Source: Schizophyllum amplum (Eukaryota > Basidiomycota > Agaricomycetes > Agaricales > Schizophyllaceae). From it: 43,224 nt of DNA. Location of the stretch: assembly GCA_007026445.1 (NCBI GenBank), contig VDMD01000168.1, forward strand, positions 1 through 43,224, in the 5' to 3' direction. Shown in pieces: positions 1 through 11,688 of this stretch. The notes under the pieces were generated by a model. That model ran no database searches, was not told the origin of the DNA, and saw only the letters and a program-made list of their open reading frames with translations. The translations under genes and the position numbers were made by a program. Every line of letters begins with the position of its first letter. Positions within the stretch are counted from its first letter, which is position 1.

Positions 1-294
1 TTCGTGATAGAATAGACCGAAGACCACGCGACGTGTATGAGACGTTGAGCACGGATGGAGGGTCCAAGTGACTAAAGATCTAGAGGTTTCGAGTATAAGT
101 AGGCACGCCGCGCAGGTAAAAGAGCCAGCTGACCTCGTATAGAACATCCAGAGGCATGTCTGGAAGTATGTTCAACTTCCCTTTGGCGACAACGCGGGCT
201 CCTTTGTTGCCACTGCCAGTCTTGGCGACGATTGAGGAGGAGGTTGGTGGCTTGCCTGCATCTTTACGGTCCTTGATCTCTTTTTGGGCGGCAT
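1..294 (-). CDS. F-box protein, 5' part only (runs off the left edge)
   Basis: The start is taken at ATG 294 (MPPKKRSRT...), giving a basic, low-complexity leader. Then comes the typical basidiomycete F-box opening LNILPDMPLDVLYE. A 54-nt intron (133-80) follows, and the next exon reads IFSHLDPPSVLNVSYTSRG. This is the signature of F-box proteins, which bind Skp1 and act as substrate adaptors of SCF ubiquitin ligases. Only about 75 residues are inside the window, so the substrate-binding part is missing. The reading frame from the ATG reaches the F-box only if one A is added to the AAA run near 264-266. As sequenced it shifts frame there, so either this start is wrong or a base is missing. 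The family is confident; the start is tentative. Confidence 0.7.
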
Positions 295-701
295 CCAGAG
301 AAGAGGCGTTATGTGTCAGTAAGTATATAATGAGCGGATAGTCCAGACGAGAGGAATGTCTTTCCGCTTCCTTCGAGATGATGGTTCAACGCCAAGTCGA
401 CGGCCACGATGACGCCCATGATTCATCCGGGATTTGCCGATCGGGACCGAGACGAGCCATGCGCGTGTTGGACCCACTAGGACCCATTCAGTGTACTTCA
501 ATCTCTGAGCACGCGGTTTCAACTGGTCACGTACACTGCTTGAATTTCGATGTAATTATCTCGACTGAGCCATCAATACACTGCAGTGCGCGGAGTACTT
601 ACTTCCAGTCCTTCACTGCCAGGGCATCCAACATGCGCTCTGGAATTGCAAGTCGTACGTGGTCGACACTGCTATATATGCCGGAAGATATGGGTACAGC
701 A
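295..701. other. Intergenic region between F-box gene and RdRP 3' end
   Basis: No convincing coding frame is seen. This stretch should hold the promoter and 5' leader of the F-box gene and the 3' end of the RNA-dependent RNA polymerase transcript, since both genes read leftward. Confidence 0.5.
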
Positions 702-3700
702 TCAGGTAGAGATCATTGCAGCACCATCGCGAGCCGTCTCCAAGATGGAAAAGCATTCGAAGACATAAGCTAGGGTAATCAGACCAAAGCTTTTCGCGCC
801 CCAATCTTTGTACTGCGCCACACTGAGCTTCCACGCCTGAACAGCGCGATTGAACGTCAGCAACTGCGCAGCAGGTCACGAAGATCTCCCCTTCGTTACC
901 CAACTGCACGGTATGGATCAGCTGGCTCATGTGCAGATTCATCCTGCCGATTCTGTCCCTTCGCCACCTGCTCTGCGAACAGTTGGCCAATATCGTTCCA
1001 ACTATGACCTCCTCCTCGATGAGCTCCACGCCCGGAGTGTTAGATACGGTGTGGGTAGTGCAAATGTACCGCAGTTCCTCCGCGTATCGTTTGAAGAGCT
1101 GCACCAGGTCGTTGTCGAAGCCCAACGTCTCGTCGATATACTCCGCACCGCGGCGCTCGATTGCAGAAGTGATGGCATTGACTCCGCTGGGCGTAGAAGT
1201 TGCTTCCTCATTCGAGAGAGGTGCTACGTCTCGAATCTGGATGTTGCGATACAATCTGCCGAGTGCCTTGTCGGAGCGATAGTAGTCATTTCGCGCGGTG
1301 ATATGACTTCAGCGGCGTGCCAATCGGGCTGAGTAAACCATCATGAATTTTGCGATGGCGGTTCGAACAACGACCTGCCTACCTTTGCCTCATGAGGGGC
1401 CGGGGCAAGTTGCCGTTCTCCAGGTCGACCGGTATACCTTGCTTGGGATAATCGACGGCCTGATAACAAAGTGTCGGCCAGGGAATATGAGTATCGTTTG
1501 GAGACCTACTGTGAGCACAGCTCGGCTATTTTGACACAGCCTACATCGAAGATTCCTTGCTGTTTGTATCTTAGTCCGAGGCCAAAGAGATGGAACGATA
1601 AACACACCTTTGACTGATCTGCTATGACCAGCAGACGGTCTGACAGCAAACCCTAGACGCGCATAGTGCATTAGCGCCGAATCTACGAAAGATATCACGT
1701 TGTAACATACAACGACGTCCGAGTTGATATATTCGACGATGAAGTTGCAGATGTCGTCCACAGTTGTGGCCCGGCCCAGCGTGCGCGCTCGCCCGCCGCA
1801 AAGCTGAGAGGACTCTCTTGCTGAGAGTAAAGCAGTTCCTCGCACATAATTATGTCGTATAGATCGCTGTTGCACGTCAACAGCATGCAAGGCAGATTCC
1901 AAAGAGAAAGCATTACCCATCGAGATCCCCTCCGCTCAGCTTGGAACATAGCGAGCGCTCGCCTATATGAAGCGAGAGGAGTTGAAGACCGGCCGGGAAT
2001 GCGTCTCAAAAGCTGCTTACCAACTGACGGCAGCACGACAAGGTTCTTGAGGTTTCTGAAGGAGCACAACATGCCTTCTGGCGGTTTGCCAATTGCATGC
2101 ACTCGCTGGACTTTTTCGATGTCATTGGAGACAAATATGAAGCCATGCATACGCTTACCATCTCCCGGATGTGTGACTGGACTGCGGGTGATAACGCAGT
2201 TTCCTTCCAACCAGATGGGACTCTCGCCTTCGTTTCGCTGCACACAAGCTGCGATACCGAATTATCAGACCGCGAGATCAGAAGAGCTAGACGTGAGATC
2301 TCACCGAATATCTCCTTCTCCTTCAGGCAGTACACGTTCTCTTTACCGCCGCCCGATACGCTGGCCCTTCGTCTGCTATTCCCACTAGCTTGAAACTGTC
2401 CGGAATCTCGAAGCGCGCGTTGTGCTTGATGTCGCGCAAGATCGCCATCCTTGCAACCTCGCGTATTTTCTGGAAGAACGGACTGTCGAAGCCAGGACGG
2501 GGGCGGCGCCCCGGTCGACTTTGCATGCTGAGGCCCATTTCTTTCAGGTTGTCGAGCACATACGGGAGGCGGAATTGTCGACCGAGGCTGTTAGACCGTA
2601 GGACCTCTTTCCACTCATCAACACCGTCGTGAATCCTCTCCACACTGGCTACTGCGCGCTGCTGTAACTTCTCGAATTCCTCGGAACCAACGCCAAGATT
2701 CTCGAGGATAGTCACGAGCGCCCTGTGGGCGCAGGAATTGAGATCAGGCGCTGATTGTACGCAGAGCGATACCTCTTACCTGTTGGTGAACATTGTTCGG
2801 GTACGCGAAGTGCCTTGCGATTTCTATGTCCGCTTCCCTCATATCTTCCTCCCTGCTGTCGAACTTCCGCATCGACGGTCGTAAACGCATGTGGATGCCT
2901 GATGCGTCTTTATCCATCTCCTCGTCGACAGCGACCATCCCTTTGTATCCGAGGAAACGTATCTGATACTGCAGGGGCATTCAGATTAGTCAAGAGGCAG
3001 GCTAGACAGACTTACAGCATCGGTCTCAGCCGCTTCGTCAGGTCCCCGCCGCGTTCCCTGATGAGTTGGGCCCAGATACGATCACCGAGCGACCTCGAAA
3101 TCGTGCCGACACCATCCGTGAACAAGTACGGGTCCTTGCCTATGTCTGGCATCTCCTCCCACTCGTGCTGCATGATCTTCACGGATGGCTCCGTCGCCGT
3201 GAACGCCTGCGCCAGTCGAGCGGCGTATTTGGACGGCTGCTTCAACAATTTCGAGCTCGCTGGGAAGTGTCCAATGGAGTCCCGAATGTCCTGGGCGGTT
3301 ACCCAGCCCGGATATTCGGCTTCGTAGTGATAAAACTCGTTGAGGAACCAGACGGAGTGTTCGCGCAGGGCAGATGTACTGTACGCGAGGAACTGAAACG
3401 AGCGGCCGCCGAGCTCGAACCCGTTTGCCAAGATGCCACCGACGCGGTCGCGCACGAAATGGGAACCATCGACGGTGCGATCCCAGCGATATGAAAGCCT
3501 GTCCTCGTCGCGGAATCTGGAGAACTAGTCAATCAAGTGCGCGATGTGCATGATACGCAGGACTTACTCAACTCGGATGAAATGATGCTCATAGCCAGGG
3601 TATCTGCGTATGATACGATTGCTCTGTACAGGATAGGGTCCTTCCAGGACGGTCCGTGTTGGCGTGAAGATTATGTGGCAACAGAGGAAGTGGCCTGGGG

Positions 3701-5120
3701 TTATGCGGAGCTCAGGGAACTGGAAGTCACGCATGACGCGCGAGAAACAGCTTGCAGGGCTTTCCGTCGCAGGCCTCTTGCCCAGCTCGATGTTGAACTT
3801 GCGAAGGATATCGCCGACCCGGGAGCACTCATGCTCGGGGTACGTGTCGCAGAGCTCGCTGATACCTGGCAGGCTGCTCTCAATCTCGCCCGTAGTAATG
3901 AGGCCGTTGCGCAAGAGGGCCTCGAGTTGGAAAGCGACGGGCCACGGGAATTTCGCAAACTCCCGGCAGAGACGCTCAATGCGCCTTCGCTCGAAGAATT
4001 TGTGCCCGCTCGCCTCAATCTTGTGCCAAACTGGTCGATTGCCAGGGCCACGAGATACCATGCGAAGGAGGAGGTTGTCGATACCAGCCTTCTTGCACAG
4101 GTCGCAGAAAACATTGCCTAGATCCATGAAGTCTTTGTCGGTAAGTTCGATGCGGAGCTGCCAAGCGTATGGAGACACAAGTTGGTGTGCCTCGTCCAGG
4201 TAGCCGATCCGCAGTTTGGACTTCCTGTCGTCGTCTGGGTGCCTATGAAACTGGATGCGCTCCAGAACGGGCGGGGTAAGCAATTCGAACACGACATCTG
4301 CAACGCTGTCACTGGGCAATATCGTACACGATCAGCTCGACTTACGTGGCTTTCCCTGGTATCCCAAGGCCATGCGCTGGATGTTGATGAAGTTGAGAGC
4401 GATACTAGATCCCAGCATCTCCGTCGTTGAATCCCCCAGCTGCGAATAGCCTGGTGAGCAACGCAAAAGAGAAAAATGCGTGTACTTGCCGTGATCCTAA
4501 TCAGTTTATGATCGTACTCAAATCTGAGCCATGCCACTCCTCTGGTCGTGAATTCCTTGGACCACTCTGCGGAGAACTCGCGCGATACCGGTTTATCGTA
4601 TCTCGTACGAAAGAGCACACCGAACTGCACACGATCCACGCGCAAGCCAACGTTCAAGCTCTCGACAATTCGCTCGTGCGTTTCCTCGATTTCTGGGTCG
4701 ACAAATGGTGTCCGACCGAGTAGACTGGCTATGTGCGGAGGAGCAGGAGCGCGTTTCCAGAAGTTGATTTTGCGCTTTTCGACCTTGATAGGCTGGCCCT
4801 TAACGTAGCTGAGAAACCGTTTCCCGATCTTGTCGCTTGGAACGGTGAGGATACCCGTCCCGTCATTGCGCACGCTGCCTGGATTGCCCGTCAGACTGAT
4901 AAGACAGATTTTACGCAAAGTCCTGCACACCTGCTAAGCTGCGGTTGAGCTTGACCTTGAAGTTGATCCTCTTGTCGATGGGCGAGTGTGAGGGAAGTTC
5001 TTCGTCGTCGGACTCGTCTGCGGTAGGTACGAATGCCTCCGAATGCAGGACTTGTGCGATGAGCTTGGTCACATCGTAGTCGTTTAGAAAGGGCGGCAGC
5101 CCCTTGATCTGGATATCCAT
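702..5120 (-). CDS. RNA-dependent RNA polymerase, cellular RNA-silencing type
   Basis: This multi-exon gene encodes a eukaryotic RdRP (PF05183 family), which makes double-stranded RNA for Dicer in quelling or small-RNA pathways. Family blocks appear in order: TPTRTVLEGP followed by SNRIIRRY (about 3660-3590), FQFLAYSTSALREHSVWF (about 3400), FTDGVGTIS (about 3120), IRFLGYKGMVAVD (about 2950), VITRSPVTHPGD (about 2190) and the C-terminal blocks GLLSDRLLVIADQSK and AVDYPKQGIPVDLENGNL. The catalytic motif SGGDLDGDLY is split by a 50-nt intron (1916-1867) whose removal restores the full DLDGD loop. The start at 5120 gives an N-terminal fold-like segment (MDIQIKGLPPFLNDYD). The stop at 702 ends an exon reading KSFGLITLAYVFECF. 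Three one-base frame breaks lie near 1287, 1384 and 1800. Each fits a single missing base, so the gene is either decaying or mis-assembled there. Confidence 0.9.
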
Positions 5121-5479
5121 GGTGGCCTAACGAGAAAGAGGCTATCGATGGGGCGCACGGGGCACCAACGTGGTCGCGTCGTGATATGCGCGCTTAAGAA
5201 AGGGCAGGCGCCGGCGAGATCGCTCTCAGAGCGGTGATAGATTTGTCGCGCGCGATGTAATATGTACTATTGACGGAGTTCACCATCAAGTCCTTTCACA
5301 GTAGGGAGGAAGAGAGAAGCGTCGAGTCCTGCGTATAACGCTGAATAACCTTGCTACCCGCGGACGTCGACACGAGAGTCGCGGACAAAAGAGCACACAC
5401 GGTCACGCGACGGGAACATCGCGTTATCTGTGACACAGCCGTGACATTGCGCGCCTATCGCTGGTTCGTCTTCCCCATC
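5121..5479. promoter_or_regulatory. Divergent promoter region (RdRP / hypothetical gene)
   Basis: A 359-bp non-coding stretch separates the RdRP start (5120, leftward) from the hypothetical gene start (5480, rightward). It is presumed to be a shared bidirectional promoter. No specific element is identified. Confidence 0.4.
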
Positions 5480-6787
5480 ATGGCTAACTCGCGCTATCCA
5501 ATCAGCAAGGGCTTCGAGTATCTGGACTCTGCGACTCTGGATACCACGATGATACTTGGCACCCTCAAGCGTCTGTCTCATCGTCTTGGTGTCTCTCCAC
5601 AACCCAAACTGCAGCGTCTCAGCGACGACTTGGTGCATGCTCAGGTCGTCCTGTGTCTGTGCATCAGTCTCCTCCTTGCTTCATTCATTGCGGCTTTTGT
5701 AACTGCCTGCAAAAGAAGAAACAAGTCCTCTCTGACGCTCGCCGATCTCTCCCCCTATATGCGCGCACTCATGTTCTTCATCGCGCCCACTCGCGTCGCC
5801 TGGCCGGCCCACTACGTCCGCGCCGCCCGAAAGGCGACTATCTCGCGCAGCAAGCAAATTGTAATCGACCTGAACGATCTCTTCGGCGACATCTGCGCCG
5901 GCAAAATCGAGCTGCGGCAGCCGGACGACCTCGTCGACCTGCTCCGTGGCGAGCTCCGTGTCGATGGCTGGCGGTTCCTAGTTCAGGTAGACTCGGTCCA
6001 TTGCCGACATGTTCAGCGATGGCTGTTTGCGGAGTCTGTCAAGGTGCAAAGAGTCTAATATCTAGATGGATTTTTGACGATCTAACGCGCATACATCCAG
6101 TCCCTTCTCTTCCCTGAAGGTTAGCGAGCGCGGCAGATACTGCATTTGTTTATGCTCCAATTTCCTTGTCTAGGCCGCAAGCAGATTGATGCTGGTGCTG
6201 CTCTGCGTCCTGAGCAACCTCACGTATGGACCCTGCAACTGGACAGCGTCCCACCATACCTCCTCGAATCGTGCCTGGTCCGCAACCTGTCCTTCCGCTA
6301 CGCCTGCTTTCTCGAGTTCACCACCGTCTCCATGAATCTGACTCCATGGAGCCTCGCTTGGATCCTCAGCTCCGTCCCCTTCTGCCCTCATCGCCACAAA
6401 TCTCGCTGTATGCTCTCCGGCCCCTCAACGACGCCTCTCTTCGCCACCCTGCACGCCACCCTCGAAGTCCTCGCTCGCGCGAATGCCAAGATCTCAGCCA
6501 CTCACAAGATGTCCGCTAACAAGATGTCCGCCGACGCCAGAACCTCCACCAACAAACCCGATAGCGGTACAAAGACCGTCCACGCTGTCACCAACATCTC
6601 CGCCGCGCACGCATCGACCTTGCTCGCGCAGCGCGATCGCCTGCACTCGGACACGAGTCTGCGTACGTCGTACATCGCCAGGTACGGAATCGAATGCTGG
6701 CGGGAGAGGCGGTTGATTATGGCGTGGGAGGCGGCCTTGCTGCGCGCGGGCATGCTCGAGCGGTGGTCCGTCGAACTCCGCGGGTGA
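5480..6787 (+). CDS. Hypothetical protein with one membrane segment
   Basis: I do not recognise this protein. The start at ATG 5480 begins MANSRYPISKGFEYLDS. A hydrophobic segment of about 20 residues (VVLCLCISLLLASFIAAFV) lies near residue 60 and is followed by basic residues (CKRRNK), so a single membrane span is likely. The first exon stays open to a donor at 5987 (CAG/GTAGAC) or 6044. The second exon is strongly C-ending at third positions and is read from about 6182 to the stop at 6785-6787. Its C-terminal half has a Lys/Ser/Thr-rich stretch with repeated KMSA units, then a Trp/Arg-rich tail. The exact acceptor is uncertain: the obvious tctag at 6173 is out of phase with the downstream frame, while an AG at 6181 is in phase. 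Confidence 0.5.
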
Positions 6788-7043
6788 AGCCTGGGTAGAT
6801 GGGTGCGCGTCGGTGTATGCCGCGCAGAAGGCACTTTACACGTATGTTAGGGCCTTCGTTGACCGCGGGCGTGGACGTGTCTATCGCGATCCGTGTGCTG
6901 CGAACCAGTCGCGGTGATGTTCTGATAATCGTGTTCCATTGTTGTGCGTTATTACATACAAGTGCCGTGTAGTCGAGAGCTAGTCAAGCGAAATAAAGAA
7001 CAGAACAGAGAGCAATGTCGGATAAGAAAGCTTGCAATAGTAT

Positions 7044-8577
7044 CTAGTAGGACAGCGTCTCAATGAGAGCATCCAGGATGCGCAGAGCGTCCGGGATGTG
7101 GAACTTCTCGTACTGCAGAGGTACGGGCGTGCTGTGCGCGATAATCAGTAAACGTGAAGAGGGATCGCAGCGCACTCACTCCCATCCCGTCACTCGCCGA
7201 ACGGGCGCCTCTAGCTTAAGGAAGCAGCGCTTCTGGACCTCCGCGCCAATATCTGAGCCGACGCCCCCTGTAGCGCCCGCCTCATGCACAACGACGAGCC
7301 GGCCCGTCTTGTTCACACTATCCACGACTGCCTGCACATCCCACGGTAGTATCGTGCGCAGGTCGATGAGCTCGATCTTCACGTCACGGAAGCGCGCGGG
7401 CACATGCGGGGCGAGCGCCGGCGGCGGGTGTGCGAGCATGTGCAGCGCGGTCTCGCAGTGGTAGAGCGGCGGCCCCAGCTGAGGAGCGTGAGGTCGGTGC
7501 CCGAGCGCAGCGTCTCGGCGACGCCGAGCGGGAGCTCGTAGTCGTCGACCGGGACGTGCTCAACGGCGGAGCGGTACAGGATCTTGGGTTCCATGAACAC
7601 GACGGGGTTGGGGTCGCGGATCGCGCCGAGCAGGAGGCCCTTGGCTTGAATAGGCGACCGGGGGATGACGATCTGCGACGACGCTACGTGATGGGTCCGA
7701 TGCAGACGGAATAACGAGGACGTACCTTGAGCCCGGCAGCACCCATGAAGAAGCCCTCCGGGGACTGCGAGTGGTAGAGACCGCCGTGACCGACGGACAT
7801 GGAGGGGGTGCGGACGGTGAGGCGGCCACAATCGTACTGGCCACCGGAGCGGTAGCGCAGTTTGGCGGCCTCGTTGACGAGCTGGTCGAAGGCGGGGTAG
7901 ATGTAGTCAGCGAACTGGATCTCGGCGATGGCGGTGTGGCCCATGGCGGCCATGCCGATGCCGAAGCCTGCGATGCCCTGGGAAGACGTTAGAGGGGGGT
8001 GGAGTGCGATGAGGGAGGGAGGCGTGCCTGCTCGGTGAGCGGCGTGTTGAATACTCGTTCACGCCCTGTGATGGTTGAGCATCGTGAGAGGGGGGCCGTG
8101 GCGAGCACGCACCGAACTCTTCGGCCAGTCCCATAGTGCAGCGGAAAACACCACCGAAGGCGACGTCTTCGCCAAAGACTGTAAAGGTTAGCGAAGAAGA
8201 CGTGTAGATGCATGATGCTCACCGACAGCGGTGTCGTCCGTGGTGAGGGCGACTCTAAAGAGACCGTAAGGGTACATGAATTGCGATGTAGATCTGCACG
8301 CACCCCATGGCATCGCGTACAGCCTGGTAAAGGTTCATCTTGCGCGTCTCCCGCCCGCTAACCGCATCCTGGTCCACATCGTCACGCCAGATGATGCCTC
8401 TGCTTCTCAACGCAGCGTCCCTGGTCGTCCGGAGCAGCGAGGAGGTCGCGACTGAGGGCAGCTGGCTGGCGGCAGGGGTGGCTGCTCGACGGCGTCCACG
8501 GTGGCGTGGCGGACCTGCTGGGCTCTCCTCCTGAGCAGCGTACGCGCGAGATGTGGTCGTGGTTTAGGAGAAAGCAT
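7044..8577 (-). CDS. BCKDHB: Branched-chain 2-oxoacid dehydrogenase E1 component, beta subunit (mitochondrial)
   Basis: The product pairs with E1-alpha in the mitochondrial complex that oxidatively decarboxylates 2-oxo acids from Leu, Ile and Val, using thiamine diphosphate. Exons read [118 protein letters not shown] and a C-terminal [22 protein letters not shown] and the KGLLL block favour the BCKDH enzyme over pyruvate dehydrogenase E1-beta. Short introns separate the exons; one near 7180-7140 restores [12 protein letters not shown]. The start at 8577 ([17 protein letters not shown]) suits a mitochondrial presequence, but the frame between it and [13 protein letters not shown] is not resolved. 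A one-base break at the CCCC run 7473-7476 separates LTLLSWG from [13 protein letters not shown] and fits a missing G on the coding strand. Confidence 0.88.
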
Positions 8578-8760
8578 GATGAGAAGATCCGGAGACTGCA
8601 GTGCGGCTTTATTGACGGAGTAGCGGACACATGATGAGTGTAGACATCGACCGTATATATCCCTGAACATTACAACGCGTTGTGAGCTTTCATAGCTTCC
8701 AGCCTGGATGAATGCTTACCGGGTGTTGCCTGACGTCTCAAGGTGGGGAGGCTGGAGGGA

Positions 8761-8836
8761 ACATCCTGAGGATAGGGAAACATCCTAAGGCTAGGCAAAC
8801 ATCCTGAGGCTGGGAAATCATCCTCAGGCTGAGGAT
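8761..8836. repeat. 19-bp tandem repeat, four imperfect copies
   Basis: Four units of exactly 19 bp begin at 8761, 8780, 8799 and 8818. All share the core CATCCT(G/A/C)AGG followed by an A/G-rich tail. A degenerate fragment continues to about 8855. The array lies between the divergent BCKDHB and WD40 genes, about 95 bp upstream of the latter's start codon. It could be a simple minisatellite or a cluster of factor sites. Confidence 0.8.
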
Positions 8837-8929
8837 AGCAAGCTAAGGCTCCGGGGTCATGTTAAGGGTAGAAACTCCCTTGTGTTGTCCTGGGGTCCTT
8901 TCAAGGTCGTTGGGACAGGCTAAGGATAC

Positions 8930-11221
8930 ATGTGCGATACGCCACAGATGCAATCACCGGCGACCCCGGCGCGCTTGCCTCCGCCCATCCGCCGTCTGTC
9001 CATGGAGAACGACTCGACATTTGTCGCTCCCGAAGGCGTCTACACCGTCACCGAGGACCACAAGCCCGCCATCGTCCTCCCCAACCAGCCCCCCGCGACA
9101 TATCCCACCCGAGTCCGCTCCATCGTCGTCCGCTTCCCCCAGCCGAAGCAGGGCGCAGCCCCTTTCGCACAGCTTCTTGGCAACTCAAAGAAGGATGGCA
9201 AGAAGCCGGAGCGCGAGGCTCAGAACCCGACCGCCAGTCCGCGCGAGGACGGCGTCAGTCTATCGAGCAGCGACACCGACGACGACCTCCCGCTGCAGAC
9301 ACCCGTTGATGTCCCCGCGGGCAGCCCGAACCTCTCCGCGCTCGAGCAGCGCCACCTCTTCTCGCCCGCGCGCGCGAGCTCGAAGAAGAAACACCCCTCA
9401 CGCCCGAAGCACAACATGCGCACCACCTCCAGCACATTCGTCACCCGCATGCAGTCCGTCGAAGGCCTCACGAAGGCGCTGCAGTCCCGTCAAGGGGACA
9501 CTACATTTCTATTCTACAACCACTCCAAAACATTCGTCTGGGTAGAGGCCGGCGCGAAGAGCAAGGTGCGCGCAGGCAATTGCCACAAGCGTCCAGCATC
9601 ACCTCATGTCCGCCCCATCATAGGAACCTCTGGTCAAGATCACATTCTCAGCCTACCCTACCTGCCACGACGTCAACGCGTCAACAGCCTCGCCAGAACA
9701 CATCGACATCGTTATCGGCTTCAGCACCGGTGACCTTGTGTGGTTAGGTGCGTGCGCGCTTGTTTACATACCCAGCTGCTCCAACGCTCACACAGATCCC
9801 ATAACGTGCCGGTATGCGCGACTAAACAAGGGGGTGCGCACACGAGTCCCCCTTCCCTCTCTACTGGTCTCACCTCCTCTTAGGGCTTCATCACCAACTC
9901 GCCCTGCACCGCCGTCCGCTGGGTCCCCTCCTCCCCCACCCTATTCCTCGTCTCGCACGCAGACGGCACGATCATCGTCTACGACAAGGAGCGCGAGGAC
10001 GGCGCCTTCTCCCCACAAGACCCCGCACACCTCTCCCCACCCCCCTCCGATGGCAGCTCCAGCAGCGACTCCTGGGACCCCATGGGGGACATCTTCGTCT
10101 CCCTCCCCCCATGGCACCCCGTATCCTCCGGCCCCGCCGCCCCGAAAGCCGACAAGGACAAGGCGGCCAAGAACCCGGTGAGCCACTGGCGCGTCTCCCG
10201 GCGCGCCGTCGTCGACTTTGTCTTCGCGCCGGACGTCAAGTACGTCGCGGTCGTCGCGGAGGACGGCTGCTTGCGCATCATCGACGCGATCTCGGAGCAG
10301 CTCGTCGACTGCTATGCCTCGTATTTTGGAGCGTTGACGTCCGTGGCTTGGTCGCCGGACGGCCGTTTCATCATCGTGAGTGTCTCGTCCCGCAGACTAA
10401 GTGAAGATGCTTACTGCTGTGCACAGACAGGCGGCCAGGACGACCTGTTGACCATATTCTCGCCTTGGGAGCAGCGCGTAATCGCGCGCTGTCAAGGCCA
10501 CTCCTCATTTGTCTCTTCTGTCGCATTCGACGAATTGCGCTGCGACGGAAGAACCTACCGCTTCGGATCCGTCGGGGAAGACAACAAGCTTATCTTGGTA
10601 CGCATTGTGCCCGCCCTTTCCTGCCTCACCGCCGCCTTCCTCCCATTGTACCAATCTCACATCATGACTACAGTGGGACTTCTCCAGCGGCGCTCTCCAC
10701 CGGCCAAAATACCAGGCTACACACCACCAGCGCATGTCCATGTCCTCGACCATATCACTCGGCTTGCGACGAGACAAGTCCGCGCTATATCTTCCATCCC
10801 TCAACTCCCCGGGGGTGGACGGCGACTCGTCACCGCGGTACCATCCCGCGCCGGCGAGGAACGACGTCGCGGTGGTGCAGCCTGTGCTGGTGAGTGGTTT
10901 TACATTGTCCTCGTCCCGTCTTCGGCGCCGTTTCTGCCCCGTCTTCGGCGCCGTTTCTATCCTGTCCTCGGCGCCGTTCCTGTCCCGTATTTGGCGCCAC
11001 CCTCCCTCTTTGTCCATCAACATTCATCCTGATTCCTTCCCCAGGTCAAACATCTCGACGGCGACCTCCTTGGCCACATATCATTCATCCCGCGCTGCAT
11101 CCTTACGTCGACGCGTGGGGGGCACATCAGGTTATGGATCCGGCCGCTGGCGCTGCGGCCCCGACACCCACGGCAGGGACATATGCGCGCTGTCACGACG
11201 GATGTGGAGGATTTGTTGTGA
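8930..11221 (+). CDS. creC: WD40 repeat protein of the WDR20 / CreC family
   Basis: Seven exons (8930-9565, 9624-9747, 9796-9833, 9884-10375, 10427-10597, 10674-10889, 11045-11221) join in frame to about 617 residues. The N-terminal third is low-complexity and Ser/Pro-rich, then TFLFYNHSKTFVWVEAG leads into the beta-propeller. Propeller blocks include VIGFSTGDLVWLDPI, AVRWVPSSPTLFLVSHADG, VAVVAEDGCLRIIDA, ALTSVAWSPDGRFIITGGQD, CQGHSSFVSSVAFD and the final RGGHIRLWIRPL. This arrangement matches human WDR20 and Aspergillus CreC, which activate USP12/46 or CreB deubiquitinases and, in Aspergillus, take part in carbon catabolite repression. That role is transferred from the family. An alternative start lies at 9002. 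The last intron (155 nt) is enlarged by a minisatellite. Confidence 0.85.
10914..11004 (+). repeat. 23-bp minisatellite inside the last intron of the WD40 gene
   Basis: Four units share a GGCGCC core at 10924, 10947, 10970 and 10993, so the period is exactly 23 bp. The consensus is roughly CCCGTCTTCGGCGCCGTTTC. The repeat lies entirely within intron 10890-11044 and keeps an open frame across the intron, so retention would not immediately stop translation. Confidence 0.85.
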
Positions 11222-11688
11222 CGAGGATAGGGAGGATGTGATGTGACGAGGGTATGGGGGATGCGCTGCGATGGCAGTGCGAGGCGGCCTGGGGGCAGTC
11301 GGTATGGCGCGAATGGGAATGTGTCGCGGCAGACTACCTTGTCTGTGCGGAACAAGTCGCCTTATCTGTGCAGGCGGTCAATCTGCGGAAGTTTTGTATA
11401 GTTTATGGTGTATCATTACAACCCGCGCAGTGTACAGACTGAGCAGTATACAATCGACAACGCTAGGGCAGCCACCAGGACGAGGGCTTCATTGTGAATG
11501 TCGCTTAGCATTAACAATTCGAGCTGCTCTGCCTTCAACGCACTCTACTATTGAAGTTCACTATGCTCTTGAGCTGTCAGAAATTGGATTGTACAGTTCT
11601 ACTGCTTGCAACGACATCTCGAAGAGCATTTGCTCGCGCCACTAGCCACCGCCGATGCATCAATATCAAGAATTCACATATACATTGT
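11222..11688. other. Convergent intergenic region
   Basis: This is the 3' side of two converging genes, the WD40 gene from the left and the coiled-coil gene from the right. No coding frame or clear element is seen. Confidence 0.5.

Noticed and set aside
7044..8577. Pyruvate dehydrogenase E1-beta
   Set aside because: The YHSQSPE and [10 protein letters not shown] blocks and the [10 protein letters not shown] tail fit the branched-chain enzyme better.
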